NCBI GenBank assembly: GCA_964569695.1 | Contig: CAZMUA010000005.1 | Location: 1 to 64,000 of the forward strand | Reading direction: 5' to 3' | DNA length: 64,000 nucleotides | From: UBA8106 sp964569695 | GTDB lineage: Bacteria > Acidobacteriota > Vicinamibacteria > Vicinamibacterales > UBA823 | Shown: positions 35,269 through 44,478 of the stretch, piece by piece | Numbering within the stretch: position 1 is the stretch's first letter | How the letters are laid out: every line of letters begins with the position of its first letter | Notes under the pieces: generated by a model | The model's input: the letters and a program-made list of their open reading frames with translations, nothing else | What the model was told of the DNA's origin: nothing | Databases searched by the model: none | Made by a program: the position numbers and the translations under genes

Positions 35269-35637
35269 TTGATTGATTACGGTTTTCATGCGCCTACCGT
35301 ATCGTTTCCCGTAGCTGGAACGATGATGGTGGAACCCACCGAAAGTGAACCGTTAGCCGAATTGGATCGATTTTGTGACGCAATGATTGCCATTCGGAAT
35401 GAGATTAGACAGATTGCTGATGGTGAGGCTGATCGTAATGACAATGTATTAAAAAACGCCCCACATACGGCATCGGCGGCTACGGTTGAGGACTGGAAAC
35501 ATCCCTATACGCGGGAGCAAGCAGTGTATCCATTACCGTTTGTAAGGGCGAACAAGTTCTGGCCTGTTGTTGGGCGAATTGATAATGCTTATGGCGATCG
35601 CCACCTAGTCTGTGGCTGGAGTGGAACTTCCACCTAG
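35269..35637 (+). CDS. gcvP: C-terminal fragment of glycine dehydrogenase, separated by the frameshift
   Basis: This carries the last part of GcvP in the shifted frame: LIDYGFHAPTVSFPVAG, TMMVEPTESEPLAELDRFCD, then REQAVYPLPFVRANKFWP and RIDNAYGDRHLVC. The listed start is a TTG inside the old coding sequence, but GcvP-like residues in this frame begin earlier, at 35218. No separate ribosome-binding site supports independent expression, so it is the displaced tail of the preceding gene. If the break is real, the active-site cap domain is lost; if it is an assembly error, the two entries are one intact gene. Confidence 0.85.
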   Translation: MIDYGFHAPTVSFPVAGTMMVEPTESEPLAELDRFCDAMIAIRNEIRQIADGEADRNDNVLKNAPHTASAATVEDWKHPYTREQAVYPLPFVRANKFWPVVGRIDNAYGDRHLVCGWSGTST

Positions 35638-35663
35638 CAGGTATTAAAGCTTCACAGCCATGC

Positions 35664-36536
35664 TTAAGTGGCTGTCATTGCATAAGCTTTTGTTTGTAAT
35701 CCCTCAAGTAAACTTTTTGTAATCGGGCCTGGTGATCCGTTTCCTATAGTTGTCGACCCAATCCTTACTATCGGAATAATTTCACGTGTTGTGCTGGTAA
35801 GAAATGCTTCGTCGGCTGTAGCCAAATCAGCATCGCGTAGAACTGCCTCCCTGACTGGAATACCGAGTTCTTCTCCTACTTCGAATATAAAATTTCTAGT
35901 AATTCCCTCCAGCAATCCATCGCTGACCGCTGGGGTTACAGCGACAGCATTCTGCACAAGAAAGAAATTGGATTGTGAACACTCGACAAGGTTTCCCTTA
36001 TAGTTGCGCATAAGAGCTTCGTAGGAATTCTGCTTAAGAGCTTCTTGCATCGCAAGAGCATTATTTAATAGGTTGTTGGATTTGATTTTTGGATTGACTG
36101 AAGATGGGTGATTACGAATGATTGATGTAAGTGCTACATTCACACCGTTGGTGCGTAGTTCTTCCTGAATGTTTACATGTGGTTTAACGATGATAACAAG
36201 TGTTGGTGTTAAACACTTGGCAGGATCGTAGCTAAGTTCGCCAACTCCTCGTGTCAGTAGTATACGGATATAGGCTTCATTTAGGCCCTCGACGGCATCC
36301 ATGGTTTGGTATATTCGTTCGAGGCATTCACGATTAGAAAGAGGCAAAGTAAGATCGATCATGTCTCCGGATGAGCGTAATCTGATCATGTGCCTGTCAA
36401 ACAAGAAAGGTTTGTGATTATAAGTGCGGAGTGTTTCATATACACCAGCCCCATAGAGGAAGCCGTGATCAAATACGGAAATAGAGGCCTCTTTAGAATC
36501 GCAAATTGCACCGTTAACATTTACAACGATGGACAT
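35664..36536 (-). CDS. Class IV (branched-chain type) aminotransferase
   Basis: 290 residues. Fold type IV PLP enzyme: VFDHGFLYGAGVYETLRTYN near the N-terminus, RILLTRGVGELSYDP, the PLP lysine K152 in KIKSNNLLNNALAMQEA, and the C-terminal EAFLTSTTREIIPIVRIG. The family includes branched-chain aminotransferase, D-amino-acid transaminase and aminodeoxychorismate lyase. GxxYETLRTY with SNN after the lysine leans to branched-chain or D-amino acid types, but I do not assign one. GGAG lies upstream of the ATG. Confidence 0.85.
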   Translation of the reverse strand: MSIVVNVNGAICDSKEASISVFDHGFLYGAGVYETLRTYNHKPFLFDRHMIRLRSSGDMIDLTLPLSNRECLERIYQTMDAVEGLNEAYIRILLTRGVGELSYDPAKCLTPTLVIIVKPHVNIQEELRTNGVNVALTSIIRNHPSSVNPKIKSNNLLNNALAMQEALKQNSYEALMRNYKGNLVECSQSNFFLVQNAVAVTPAVSDGLLEGITRNFIFEVGEELGIPVREAVLRDADLATADEAFLTSTTREIIPIVRIGSTTIGNGSPGPITKSLLEGLQTKAYAMTAT

Positions 36537-36553
36537 CTTTTCTCCAGAATGGT

Positions 36554-36582
36554 TTTATAGTAGTTCTTCTTCGCGATGACCA
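36554..36582 (-). promoter_or_regulatory. Candidate promoter of the class IV aminotransferase gene
   Basis: Read on the minus strand: TGGTCA (36577-36582), 17-bp spacer, TATAAA (36554-36559). The start point would lie about 12 bp before the start codon, just ahead of the GGAG ribosome-binding site. Confidence 0.4.
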
Positions 36583-36701
36583 GCAAGGATGACAAGTTCA
36601 ACGGACAGAAGTCAGCGTACACTGTGTGTTAGACTTCGTGCAAATGTTGTTGAGAAGGAACCGTGTACGGCAGGCAATTAGGAGCGGATGGTGAATTAGG
36701 T

Positions 36702-38291
36702 ATGCGCGTGTTGAACAAAAAACAAATGCTTGAGGCGGAACGCCGCACAATAGAGGAGATTGGGATTCCTGCAATTGTCCTTATGGAGAATGCCGGTCGA
36801 CAAGTGGTTGCAGCTCTTGAGTCCCGATTCGATGATCTTCCAGAACGCAGGGTAGCTGTACTGTGTGGTTGCGGGAACAATGGTGGTGACGGTTTTGTGG
36901 TGGCACGAACCCTACAGCAGCGAGATATTTTGGCGTCAGTGTTTCTTGTGGGTGAAGTGTCAAATGTGAAAGATGAGGCGCGTCGTAATCTTGAAGTGTT
37001 AGGTCAACTTGGGATGACTGTCGTTGAAATTCGAGATGAGCAAGCATGGGAGTTGCACTATTCAGAGATTTCAGACTACGACATTATTGTCGATGCGTTG
37101 CTTGGAACTGGAGTTCGAGTTCCATTAGTCGGGTTACTGCAAACCTTGGTAGCAGACATCAATGTCTCCAATATTCCTGTTGTTTCGGTTGATCTCCCGA
37201 CAGGGGTCTCTGCTGACTCCCACGATATTGTGGGTGAGGTTATGGAAGCTAGTTTAACCGTGACAATGGCAGCGCCGAAGATCCCACTAATTTTGCCCCC
37301 AGCGGAGAGTCAAGCTGGAGACCTCGTAGTCGCTGATATCGGTATACCTCAAGAGGTTATCGACAACATAGAACCTCCGAAAATCGATTTGCTGACACGG
37401 GAGACTGTTTTAGAACTTATCAACCCTCGACATGACGATGCACATAAGGGTGATTTTGGTCATGTATTGATCGTCGCGGGCTCGAGTGGAAAGAGTGGTG
37501 CAGCTAGTTTGGCAGGAATTGGCTCGATTCGGAGTGGTGCGGGCTTAGTGACAGTTGCTTCACCAAAGTCTTGTCAGGGAATCATCGCTGGAGCGGCACC
37601 TGATTATATGACCGAGAGTCTTGCTGAGACTCCAGAAGGCCTGGTCGATTTTGCCGCATTGGAAGCAGTTTTAAGCATGGAAAGCGATGTGGTGGCGGTG
37701 GGGCCCGGACTCGGCATCGGCCCCTCGGTGTCAGCGTTTGTTCACGGACTTCTTGAGCGTGTTGGAACGCCCATTATTCTTGATGCTGATGCTCTCAATG
37801 CGTTTGTAGGGGATGTGGATAGACTGCACGGAAGAGATGGTCTCGATGTGGTTATCACGCCTCATCCAGGTGAGATGGCTCGCTTACTTGGTACGACGGT
37901 GGATGATGTTCAAGCTAATCGAGTTGAGATAGCTAGACAGTTCGCAGCTGCTCACCATTTGCATGTTGTGCTGAAGGGTTACCGTACAGTAATTGCTACT
38001 CCTAATGGAGACGTGTTTCTCAATTTGACAGGAAATCCTGGTATGGCTGTTGGTGGAACGGGCGATGTTTTGACTGGCGTACTTGCAGCATGGTCAGCGC
38101 AACTCCTTGATGCAGATGCTGCCTGCAAGGTGGCAGTTTATGTGCACGGACTGGCTGGGGACATTGCTGAGATCGACAAAGGGGAAATTTCAATGTCCGC
38201 GTCTGATTTAACTGATCATTTAGGCACTGCCTTGCTTGACCTCTCCTCAAACAATCAAATAGATGATGAATCGCAAGGCAAACAAAATTGA
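36702..38291 (+). CDS. nnr: Bifunctional NAD(P)HX epimerase / ADP- or ATP-dependent NAD(P)HX dehydratase
   Basis: About 529 residues. It repairs hydrated NADH/NADPH. N-terminal YjeF_N epimerase domain (about 1-205): QMLEAERRTIEEIGIP, LMENAGRQV, CGCGNNGGDGFVVAR and the Asp-containing VDALLGTGV. C-terminal ribokinase-fold dehydratase (from about 230): HKGDFGHVLIVAGSSGKSGA, VVAVGPGLG, VITPHPGEMARL and the nucleotide/catalytic loop GNPGMAVGGTGDVLTG. The frame is open from GTG 36663; ATG 36702 gives the normal N-terminus. Overlaps tsaE by 4 bp. Confidence 0.93.
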   Translation: MRVLNKKQMLEAERRTIEEIGIPAIVLMENAGRQVVAALESRFDDLPERRVAVLCGCGNNGGDGFVVARTLQQRDILASVFLVGEVSNVKDEARRNLEVLGQLGMTVVEIRDEQAWELHYSEISDYDIIVDALLGTGVRVPLVGLLQTLVADINVSNIPVVSVDLPTGVSADSHDIVGEVMEASLTVTMAAPKIPLILPPAESQAGDLVVADIGIPQEVIDNIEPPKIDLLTRETVLELINPRHDDAHKGDFGHVLIVAGSSGKSGAASLAGIGSIRSGAGLVTVASPKSCQGIIAGAAPDYMTESLAETPEGLVDFAALEAVLSMESDVVAVGPGLGIGPSVSAFVHGLLERVGTPIILDADALNAFVGDVDRLHGRDGLDVVITPHPGEMARLLGTTVDDVQANRVEIARQFAAAHHLHVVLKGYRTVIATPNGDVFLNLTGNPGMAVGGTGDVLTGVLAAWSAQLLDADAACKVAVYVHGLAGDIAEIDKGEISMSASDLTDHLGTALLDLSSNNQIDDESQGKQN

Positions 38292-38710
38292 AAACCCAGT
38301 TGGTTACTTGCATCAGTGAGTCAGAGCCTCAGACGATCGCCTTAGGTGAAAAATTCGCGAAGACTCTCGTTCCGGGTGCTGTGTTACTTTTGTTTGGGGA
38401 GCTTGGTGTCGGTAAAACCGCTTTTGTACGTGGATTAGCGAAAGGACTCAAGTTGGACAGTGATTCTGTGAGTAGTCCAACTTTCACTTTAATTAATGAA
38501 TATGAGGGTCGACTGACTCTTTACCATGTAGATCTGTATCGAGTAGATCCTAATGAGGTGGATGACCTTGGGTTGATCGAATTAGGCGACAATCAAGGAA
38601 TCATTGCGATTGAGTGGGCTGAACACTTAGCACGGCGCTGGATGGGCGCTATCCAGATAGAGTTTAGGGATCTCGGTGAAGACCGACGAGAGATTAAGAT
38701 TAAAGATTGA
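38288..38710 (+). CDS. tsaE: TsaE, ATPase of the t6A37 tRNA modification complex
   Basis: 140 residues, TTG start overlapping the nnr stop (TTGA). Walker A is GELGVGKT (37-44), followed by SSPTFTLINEYEG, YHVDLYRVD and the IEWAE motif. TsaE works with TsaB and TsaD to install threonylcarbamoyl-adenosine on tRNA. The nnr-tsaE pairing is common in bacteria. Confidence 0.94.
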   Translation: MKTQLVTCISESEPQTIALGEKFAKTLVPGAVLLLFGELGVGKTAFVRGLAKGLKLDSDSVSSPTFTLINEYEGRLTLYHVDLYRVDPNEVDDLGLIELGDNQGIIAIEWAEHLARRWMGAIQIEFRDLGEDRREIKIKD

Positions 38711-38736
38711 TTTCGACAACCTGTGGCAGTGTAAAC

Positions 38737-40278
38737 TCATTCAGCACGGTAGTTGGGAGCTTCCTTAGTGATCACTACGTCATGCACATGACTTTCACGC
38801 ATTCCAGCAGGCGTGACACGGATTAGGTTGGCATTCTTTTGCAATTCTTTGATATTTTCTGACCCGCAATATCCCATGCCTGCACGCAATCCTCCGACTA
38901 GTTGATGAAGTAAGGCGGCGAGTCCTCCTTTGTGTGGAACGCGACCTTCAATCCCTTCGGGCACGAGTTTTTCGTTAGTATCAGCGCTATCTTGCAATTC
39001 AAATTCATCCTGGAAATATCGATCGCGACTACCCATTCGCATCGCACCGATCGAACCCATCCCTCTGTACTCTTTAAAGCTTCTACCTTGGTAAAGAATA
39101 AGCTCCCCAGGACTTTCATCTGTGCCTGCGAAAAGGCTTCCAATCATGACAGAGCTCGCTCCCACTGCGATCGCCTTAGTTACATCACCAGAGTACCGGA
39201 CCCCGCCGTCAGAGATGATCGGGATATCGCAACGGTTAGCCACATCCGAGCATTCTCGTATTGACGTAATCATCGGCATGCCAATACCTGCAACAACGCG
39301 CGTGGTGCAAATTGAACCTGAGCCGATTCCGATTTTCACAGCATCAACTCCGAGATCAATTAGCGCTTGGGTAGCGTCACCCGTCGCTACGTTTCCAGCG
39401 ATTAAGTTTACTGAAGGATAAGCGGTTCTCAGTTTCCCGATCACCTGCATGACACCACTCGAGTGACCATGAGCGGTATCCACGACAAGCACATCTGCAT
39501 TAGCCGCCATTAAAGCTTCGGCACGCCTTTCCGTGTCTTTGGCAATGCCCACCGCTGCACCAACACACAGACGTCCAATGTCATCTTTACACGCATTTGG
39601 GTACTTAATTACCTTTTGAATATCCTTGACTGTTATTAATCCCTTCAACATATGGTTCTTGTCAACGACCAGCAGTTTCTCGACTTTATGGAGATGAAGA
39701 ATTTCCTTTGCTTCGTCCAACGTGGTTCCAACGGGAACAGTAATAAGATTTTCACTTGTCATGATCTCTGAGATTTCTTGATCAACATTAACCTCAAAGC
39801 GAAGATCGCGATTAGTAAGGATGCCTACTAAACGACCTTCCTTGCTGCCGTCATCAGTTATCGGTACGCCTGAAATGTGATATTCCTTCATTAAGGCCAG
39901 GGCTTCATGGATTCGATGTTTGGGTGACAGGGTAATTGGGTTGACGATCATGCCACTTTCTGATCGCTTAACTCGATCCACTTCTGATGCTTGTTCTTCA
40001 ATTGATAGATTCTTATGAATAACACCGATCCCACCATGTTGAGCCATCGCAATGGCAAGTCGTGACTCAGTTACGGTGTCCATCGCAGCACTGACAAGTG
40101 GGATATTGAGTCGGAGCTTCTGCGTGAGACGAGAGCCTACATTCACTTGACTTGGTAAGATTGACGAATAGCGTGGAACCAGCAACACATCATCGAATGT
40201 GAGAGCGATAGGAGCGTCCGCGAGTGATTTATTAGAAGACTTTGGGTTTATTTGTTTTGGCACACGGTCACCTTCCAT
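38737..40278 (-). CDS. guaB: IMP dehydrogenase
   Basis: About 513 residues from ATG 40278. It oxidises IMP to XMP, the committed step of GMP synthesis. Order seen: TFDDVLLVPRYSSI; two CBS domains (about 110-230, with ISGVPITDDGSKEGRLVGIL); the catalytic Cys loop GIGSGSICTTRVVAG; the IISDGGVRYSGD phosphate site; the flap with EGRVPHKG; and the C-terminal ESHVHDV. The start lies inside the last codons of secA (11-bp overlap). The frame extends further upstream, but only through secA sequence. Confidence 0.95.
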   Translation of the reverse strand: MEGDRVPKQINPKSSNKSLADAPIALTFDDVLLVPRYSSILPSQVNVGSRLTQKLRLNIPLVSAAMDTVTESRLAIAMAQHGGIGVIHKNLSIEEQASEVDRVKRSESGMIVNPITLSPKHRIHEALALMKEYHISGVPITDDGSKEGRLVGILTNRDLRFEVNVDQEISEIMTSENLITVPVGTTLDEAKEILHLHKVEKLLVVDKNHMLKGLITVKDIQKVIKYPNACKDDIGRLCVGAAVGIAKDTERRAEALMAANADVLVVDTAHGHSSGVMQVIGKLRTAYPSVNLIAGNVATGDATQALIDLGVDAVKIGIGSGSICTTRVVAGIGMPMITSIRECSDVANRCDIPIISDGGVRYSGDVTKAIAVGASSVMIGSLFAGTDESPGELILYQGRSFKEYRGMGSIGAMRMGSRDRYFQDEFELQDSADTNEKLVPEGIEGRVPHKGGLAALLHQLVGGLRAGMGYCGSENIKELQKNANLIRVTPAGMRESHVHDVVITKEAPNYRAE

Positions 40279-43162
40279 GACATTTTTTATATTTCTTTCC
40301 ACTCCCGCAAGGGCAAGGATCATTGCGTCCAACTTTTGGAGCATCTCGTCTAATAGTTCTTACCTTGGCATCGTCACCACCCGTACGTGGTGAGTTAGGG
40401 TTAGTAACGGGTGCTGCTGAGTTTGCAAACGAAGGTGCTGGTTGTCCTGGGTTGTTAAAGGTCAGGCCAGCAGTAGAGTTTTCAGGCGTTTCTTTGGCCA
40501 ATCCAGATTCCACGGTTTTCATTACCGGTTTAATACGCCAGAGATACTTAATGATTTCTTCATCGATTCTTACTTTCATCGCCTGAAACAATGCGAAGCT
40601 TTCCCGCTTGTACTCCACGAGTGGGTCACGCTGACCATAACCGCGTAATCCGATACCGTCTTTTAGATGATCGAGACCGTAGAGATGGTCCTTCCATTGG
40701 GCATCAACAATCTGTAACATCACGTCTCGTTCGAGTTGTCGCACAAGTGAAGACTCAAGGTCCTTTTCTTTTTCCTCGTATTTTGCGCAAGCCTGTTGCC
40801 ATAGAGCTTCGCGAAGACCTTCAACATCCAAATCTTGTAAATCGAGCGCTTCGAGTTCATTTGATGGGAGGCCGAAGAGTTCGGATGTGAATTTCTTAAG
40901 CTCATCGATGTCCCAATCTTCAGGTTCGATCTGCGGTCCACAGGTGGATTCGAGTGTTTCGTCAATGGCTTCTTCGCCAAGAGTCATTAAGTACTGCCGT
41001 GTATCAACTTTCTCAGTTTCGGTAAGTCGAATTTGACCCTCGAGGAGTTCACGTCGTAGCCCGTACACGCTTTCTCGCTGCTTATTCATGACGTCATCGT
41101 ATTCAAGAAGATGTTTTCGAACTGAGAAATTCTGGGCCTCTACTTGTCGCTGAGCGCGTTCAATAGCTCGCGTTACCATTTTGTGTTCGATCGGAACTCC
41201 TTCTTCCATGCCAAGGCGTTCCATTAGTCCAGAAATACGATCTGATCCAAAAATTCGCATGAGATCGTCTTCGAGCGATAGGTAAAAGCGTGAAGATCCT
41301 GGGTCGCCTTGGCGCCCTGCTCGGCCGCGGAGCTGATTGTCAATTCGACGCGCTTCATGACGTTCTGTGGCAATGATGTGAAGCCCTCCTGCAGCGACCA
41401 CTTCATCATGTTCGATTTCTGTTTGTTCAGAGAACCTATTAAATTGTTCGTTCCATGCCACTTTGGCAACGCGATAAAAATTATCAAGGTGATAAAAGTG
41501 TATAAATTCTTCGTCATCGATCAGGCCTTCTTCACCCTTTGAAAGACGTTCGGCCGTTTCATCGGCTAGGCACTGCTGCCTTGCCATGAATTCTGGATTG
41601 CCACCGAGTAGGATGTCTGTTCCACGGCCAGCCATGTTGGTAGCAATGGTTACCGTACTTTTCCGACCGGCCTGTGCAACAATTTCTGCCTCTTTCGCAT
41701 GGTATTTTGCGTTCAAAACGACATGTTTGATACCGTTGCGCTTCAAAAGGCTCGATAGCCGTTCTGATTTCTCGATCGAAACTGTTCCTACGAGGACTGG
41801 GCGACCGGCCTCCTTTTGTTCGGCTATATCGCCAACGATTGCGTTAAATTTTTCCAGTTCGGTGCGATAAATGGTGTCAGGTTCTTCTAGGCGGAGAAGG
41901 GTCCGATTAGTTGGAATGACGGCCACGTCAAGATTGTAAATCTTTGCAAATTCTGGCGCTTCGGTGTCAGCAGTTCCGGTCATACCCGACAGTTTTTCGT
42001 ACTTACGGAAATAATTCTGAAAAGTGACGGTCGCCAGTGTTTGATTTTCACGCTCAATTTTTACTTTCTCTTTTGCTTCCACTGCTTGGTGAAGCCCGTC
42101 GCTCCAACGGCGACCAGGCATGAGTCGTCCCGTGAACTCATCGACAATGACAACCTGGCCTTCTTTGATCATGTAATCAACATCGCGTTGAAATAAAGTG
42201 TGTGCTCGCAATGCTTGATTCACGTGATGGAGTAGTGGCATATTGACTGGCTCATAAAGTCCGCCAGGGCTTAATCGATGAGCCAACATTGTTTCCGCCT
42301 TCGCCATGCCACCCTCGGTTAGCGATACGGTTTTATGCTTTTCGTCAGTAATATAGTCACCAGTAGTTTCAAGAGCGTCGCGTTCTTCACCCTTAAGGTC
42401 TCCTTGGGTCACCGCTCCGGCCTTCAGTTTTGGCACAATCCTGTTTACTTCTTCGTAGAGCTGGTTGGATTCTTCGGCTGGACCAGAAATGATCAGCGGC
42501 GTTCTGGCCTCATCAATTAGAATGCTGTCCACCTCATCGACAATAGCGAAGTGGTGCCCGCGCTGCACATGGTGGGACAGATTGAATTTCATATTGTCGC
42601 GAAGGTAGTCGAATCCAAACTCATTGTTCGTGCCATAGGTGATGTCAGCTGCGTAGGCTTCTTTGCGGTGTAGATCCTTTATGTCATGTTGGACTACGCC
42701 AACACTTAATCCAAGGAATCGATAGATTCGACCCATCCATTCCGAATCACGTCTGGCGAGATAGTCGTTTACAGTGACAACGTGTACACCTTTTCCGGTA
42801 AGTGCATTGAGATAGGCTGGAAGGGTGGCAACTAGGGTTTTACCTTCTCCAGTTTTCATTTCGGCGATCGTGCCACGGTGCAGCATCAAGCCACCAATGA
42901 GCTGGACGTCAAAGTGGCGCATCTGCAAGGTGCGACGTCCGGCTTCCCGGACGACAGCAAATGCATCGGGCAGCACGTCGTCAAGGGGCTCACCCTGTTC
43001 GAGGCGATTCCGCAAAGTAACGGTGTTTGAACGTAGACCTTGATCAGAAAGGGCAGTTAAGCCCGCTTCTCGTTCGTTAATCTGCGCAATTAGAGGTGTT
43101 AGGCGCTTGAGGTCGCGCTCATTTTTTGTGCCGAAGACCTTGGCCAGAAGCGAGTCGAACAT
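40268..43162 (-). CDS. secA: SecA preprotein translocase ATPase
   Basis: 964 residues. It drives post-translational export through SecYEG. Walker A is MKTGEGKTLVAT (102-113), the DEVDSILIDEARTPLIISG box follows, motif VI is QLRGRAGRQGDPGSSRFYLS, and the extreme C-terminus is the SecB/phospholipid-binding zinc motif CPCGSGKKYKKCHG. A Pro/Asn/Ala-rich linker precedes the zinc motif. It is followed immediately by guaB. Confidence 0.97.
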   Translation of the reverse strand: MFDSLLAKVFGTKNERDLKRLTPLIAQINEREAGLTALSDQGLRSNTVTLRNRLEQGEPLDDVLPDAFAVVREAGRRTLQMRHFDVQLIGGLMLHRGTIAEMKTGEGKTLVATLPAYLNALTGKGVHVVTVNDYLARRDSEWMGRIYRFLGLSVGVVQHDIKDLHRKEAYAADITYGTNNEFGFDYLRDNMKFNLSHHVQRGHHFAIVDEVDSILIDEARTPLIISGPAEESNQLYEEVNRIVPKLKAGAVTQGDLKGEERDALETTGDYITDEKHKTVSLTEGGMAKAETMLAHRLSPGGLYEPVNMPLLHHVNQALRAHTLFQRDVDYMIKEGQVVIVDEFTGRLMPGRRWSDGLHQAVEAKEKVKIERENQTLATVTFQNYFRKYEKLSGMTGTADTEAPEFAKIYNLDVAVIPTNRTLLRLEEPDTIYRTELEKFNAIVGDIAEQKEAGRPVLVGTVSIEKSERLSSLLKRNGIKHVVLNAKYHAKEAEIVAQAGRKSTVTIATNMAGRGTDILLGGNPEFMARQQCLADETAERLSKGEEGLIDDEEFIHFYHLDNFYRVAKVAWNEQFNRFSEQTEIEHDEVVAAGGLHIIATERHEARRIDNQLRGRAGRQGDPGSSRFYLSLEDDLMRIFGSDRISGLMERLGMEEGVPIEHKMVTRAIERAQRQVEAQNFSVRKHLLEYDDVMNKQRESVYGLRRELLEGQIRLTETEKVDTRQYLMTLGEEAIDETLESTCGPQIEPEDWDIDELKKFTSELFGLPSNELEALDLQDLDVEGLREALWQQACAKYEEKEKDLESSLVRQLERDVMLQIVDAQWKDHLYGLDHLKDGIGLRGYGQRDPLVEYKRESFALFQAMKVRIDEEIIKYLWRIKPVMKTVESGLAKETPENSTAGLTFNNPGQPAPSFANSAAPVTNPNSPRTGGDDAKVRTIRRDAPKVGRNDPCPCGSGKKYKKCHGR

Positions 43163-43213
43163 ATGTAGACAGGTCGACTAGATGATGAACGTTTTCATCG
43201 TTATATCCGACTG

Positions 43214-43243
43214 ATTGTATGAAAGCTACAGTCCTACAGTCAA
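43214..43243 (-). promoter_or_regulatory. Candidate secA promoter
   Basis: On the minus strand: TTGACT (43238-43243), 18-bp spacer, TACAAT (43214-43219), each 5/6 to the sigma70 consensus. The start point would leave a leader of about 45 nt before the secA ATG. The inverted repeat at 43220-43261 covers the spacer and the -35 box. Confidence 0.5.
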
Positions 43244-43261
43244 GAAAGACTGCAGCTTTCA
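43220..43261 (-). repeat. 14-bp inverted repeat between the M23 peptidase and secA genes
   Basis: Left arm TGAAAGCTACAGTC (43220-43233) and right arm GACTGCAGCTTTCA (43248-43261), with a 14-nt loop. As minus-strand RNA the single mismatch becomes a G-U pair, so the stem is continuous; as plus-strand RNA it is an A-C mismatch. No U tract follows. It could be a terminator-like hairpin for the peptidase transcript, an mRNA 3' stabiliser, or an operator over the secA promoter. Confidence 0.5.
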
Positions 43262-43305
43262 TAAATACAAAGAGTTAACGGATGTACGGTGATACCGTTG
43301 TATTT

Positions 43306-44241
43306 TTAGTTGGTTGACAAGGTTGCCACTGGCATCACGAATTGTGATGGATTGAGTGGACGACCGTCGGCCCAGACTTCATAGTGTAAATGAGACCCTG
43401 TCGAGCGTCCGGTGGAACCCACGTAACCGATTACATCACCTCGGTTGACCTGTGTGCCTGGTCGAACTGCGAAGCGAGTCAAGTGCCCATACCGCGTAGT
43501 AATTCCAAAGCCGTGTCGAATAACAATCAAGTTGCCAAGCTTCCCGTTCCGTCTTGCTGATTCGACCTTTCCTGAAGCTGTAGCAAGAATTGGTCGACCA
43601 TGTTGCGTGGAAATATCCATCGCCCTATGAAATGTTCTCGCTCCGGTGAACGGATCTTTCCTGTAACCGAAAACACTGCTGACCCAGCCGTCTGTTGGCC
43701 AAATCGAAGGTGTAGCATTGGCTAACGCTGCACGTTGATCAATGCCGTGACTAATACCGTCTAGCCGTCCACGTAAGTCACCAAGAAGGTTGTCTAGTAA
43801 ACTAAAGGTGCTGTGGGGAGATGTCAGGGCGGCGCTGTATAACGGATTTGCAGGTCCAGTCGCTTGGCTCGAACCGCCACCCACTACCCGAACTTTAAGT
43901 GCCGTAGGTAGGGCCTCCATAGCTCGAAGGGAACTGGCATTTAAAATGGCTCGCTCATCAATATCAGCAACAACAGTATGCAGAGACCCTATCTCTGATG
44001 CGAGTTGTCTTGTCGCCTGGCGAAATCCTGAGTTTTCTATCTCAAGTGTGACCAAGCTCGTTCGAAGATTTTCGATTTCGGTTGATGCTGTCCATCGATA
44101 GCCTACCCCCAGAAGGATAGGTGTCCCAATGATGGCGATTAAAAGCACGACCGCCGAGTGCAGCTTCACTGTGAAACGATAGAGCGCTCCTTCGGATCTT
44201 TCGGCGATGACGACGGTATATCGCTGATTGAATATTGGCAT
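43306..44241 (-). CDS. M23 (LytM-type) metallopeptidase with N-terminal membrane anchor and coiled coil
   Basis: About 311 residues. One membrane helix (SAVVLLIAIIGTPILLGVGY, about 30-49), then a coiled coil (ENLRTSLVTLEIENSGFRQA, then LASEIGSLHTVVADI), and a C-terminal peptidase domain. Zinc ligands are present: FHRAMDIS (HxxxD) and HLHYEVW (HxH), with the GYVGSTGRSTG turn. LytM-type enzymes cut peptidoglycan crosslinks or act as activators of amidases; the intact ligands favour activity. A GTG at 44244 directly precedes the ATG. The 234-bp region upstream (44245-44478) is very AT-rich; I see no gene in it, only a small GAAGC-ATA-GCTTC dyad. Confidence 0.88.
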   Translation of the reverse strand: MPIFNQRYTVVIAERSEGALYRFTVKLHSAVVLLIAIIGTPILLGVGYRWTASTEIENLRTSLVTLEIENSGFRQATRQLASEIGSLHTVVADIDERAILNASSLRAMEALPTALKVRVVGGGSSQATGPANPLYSAALTSPHSTFSLLDNLLGDLRGRLDGISHGIDQRAALANATPSIWPTDGWVSSVFGYRKDPFTGARTFHRAMDISTQHGRPILATASGKVESARRNGKLGNLIVIRHGFGITTRYGHLTRFAVRPGTQVNRGDVIGYVGSTGRSTGSHLHYEVWADGRPLNPSQFVMPVATLSTN

Positions 44242-44478
44242 CACAACAAATGGTATTTTTTAAATGCTATCGTCGAAAAATCTTAAAAATCACTCAAAAA
44301 TTTAACATATTCAGAGGTCAAGTGGAAGCATAGCTTCTTAGAAGGCAAAAATAAAGCGAAAATAATCTTCTTTTCCAGTATTACCCACTGCTTTACATTC
44401 TTTCCCTGTTTATCGACGCTCTAACCTCTACAACTTTAGTACTTTTTAGTTCAATAGGAATTTGAGCAGAGTTACTTC

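Noticed and set aside
40279..40344. Upstream extension of guaB by 22 residues
   Set aside because: This part overlaps the secA zinc-motif codons in another frame and is not similar to IMP dehydrogenase. ATG 40278 fits the family N-terminus.
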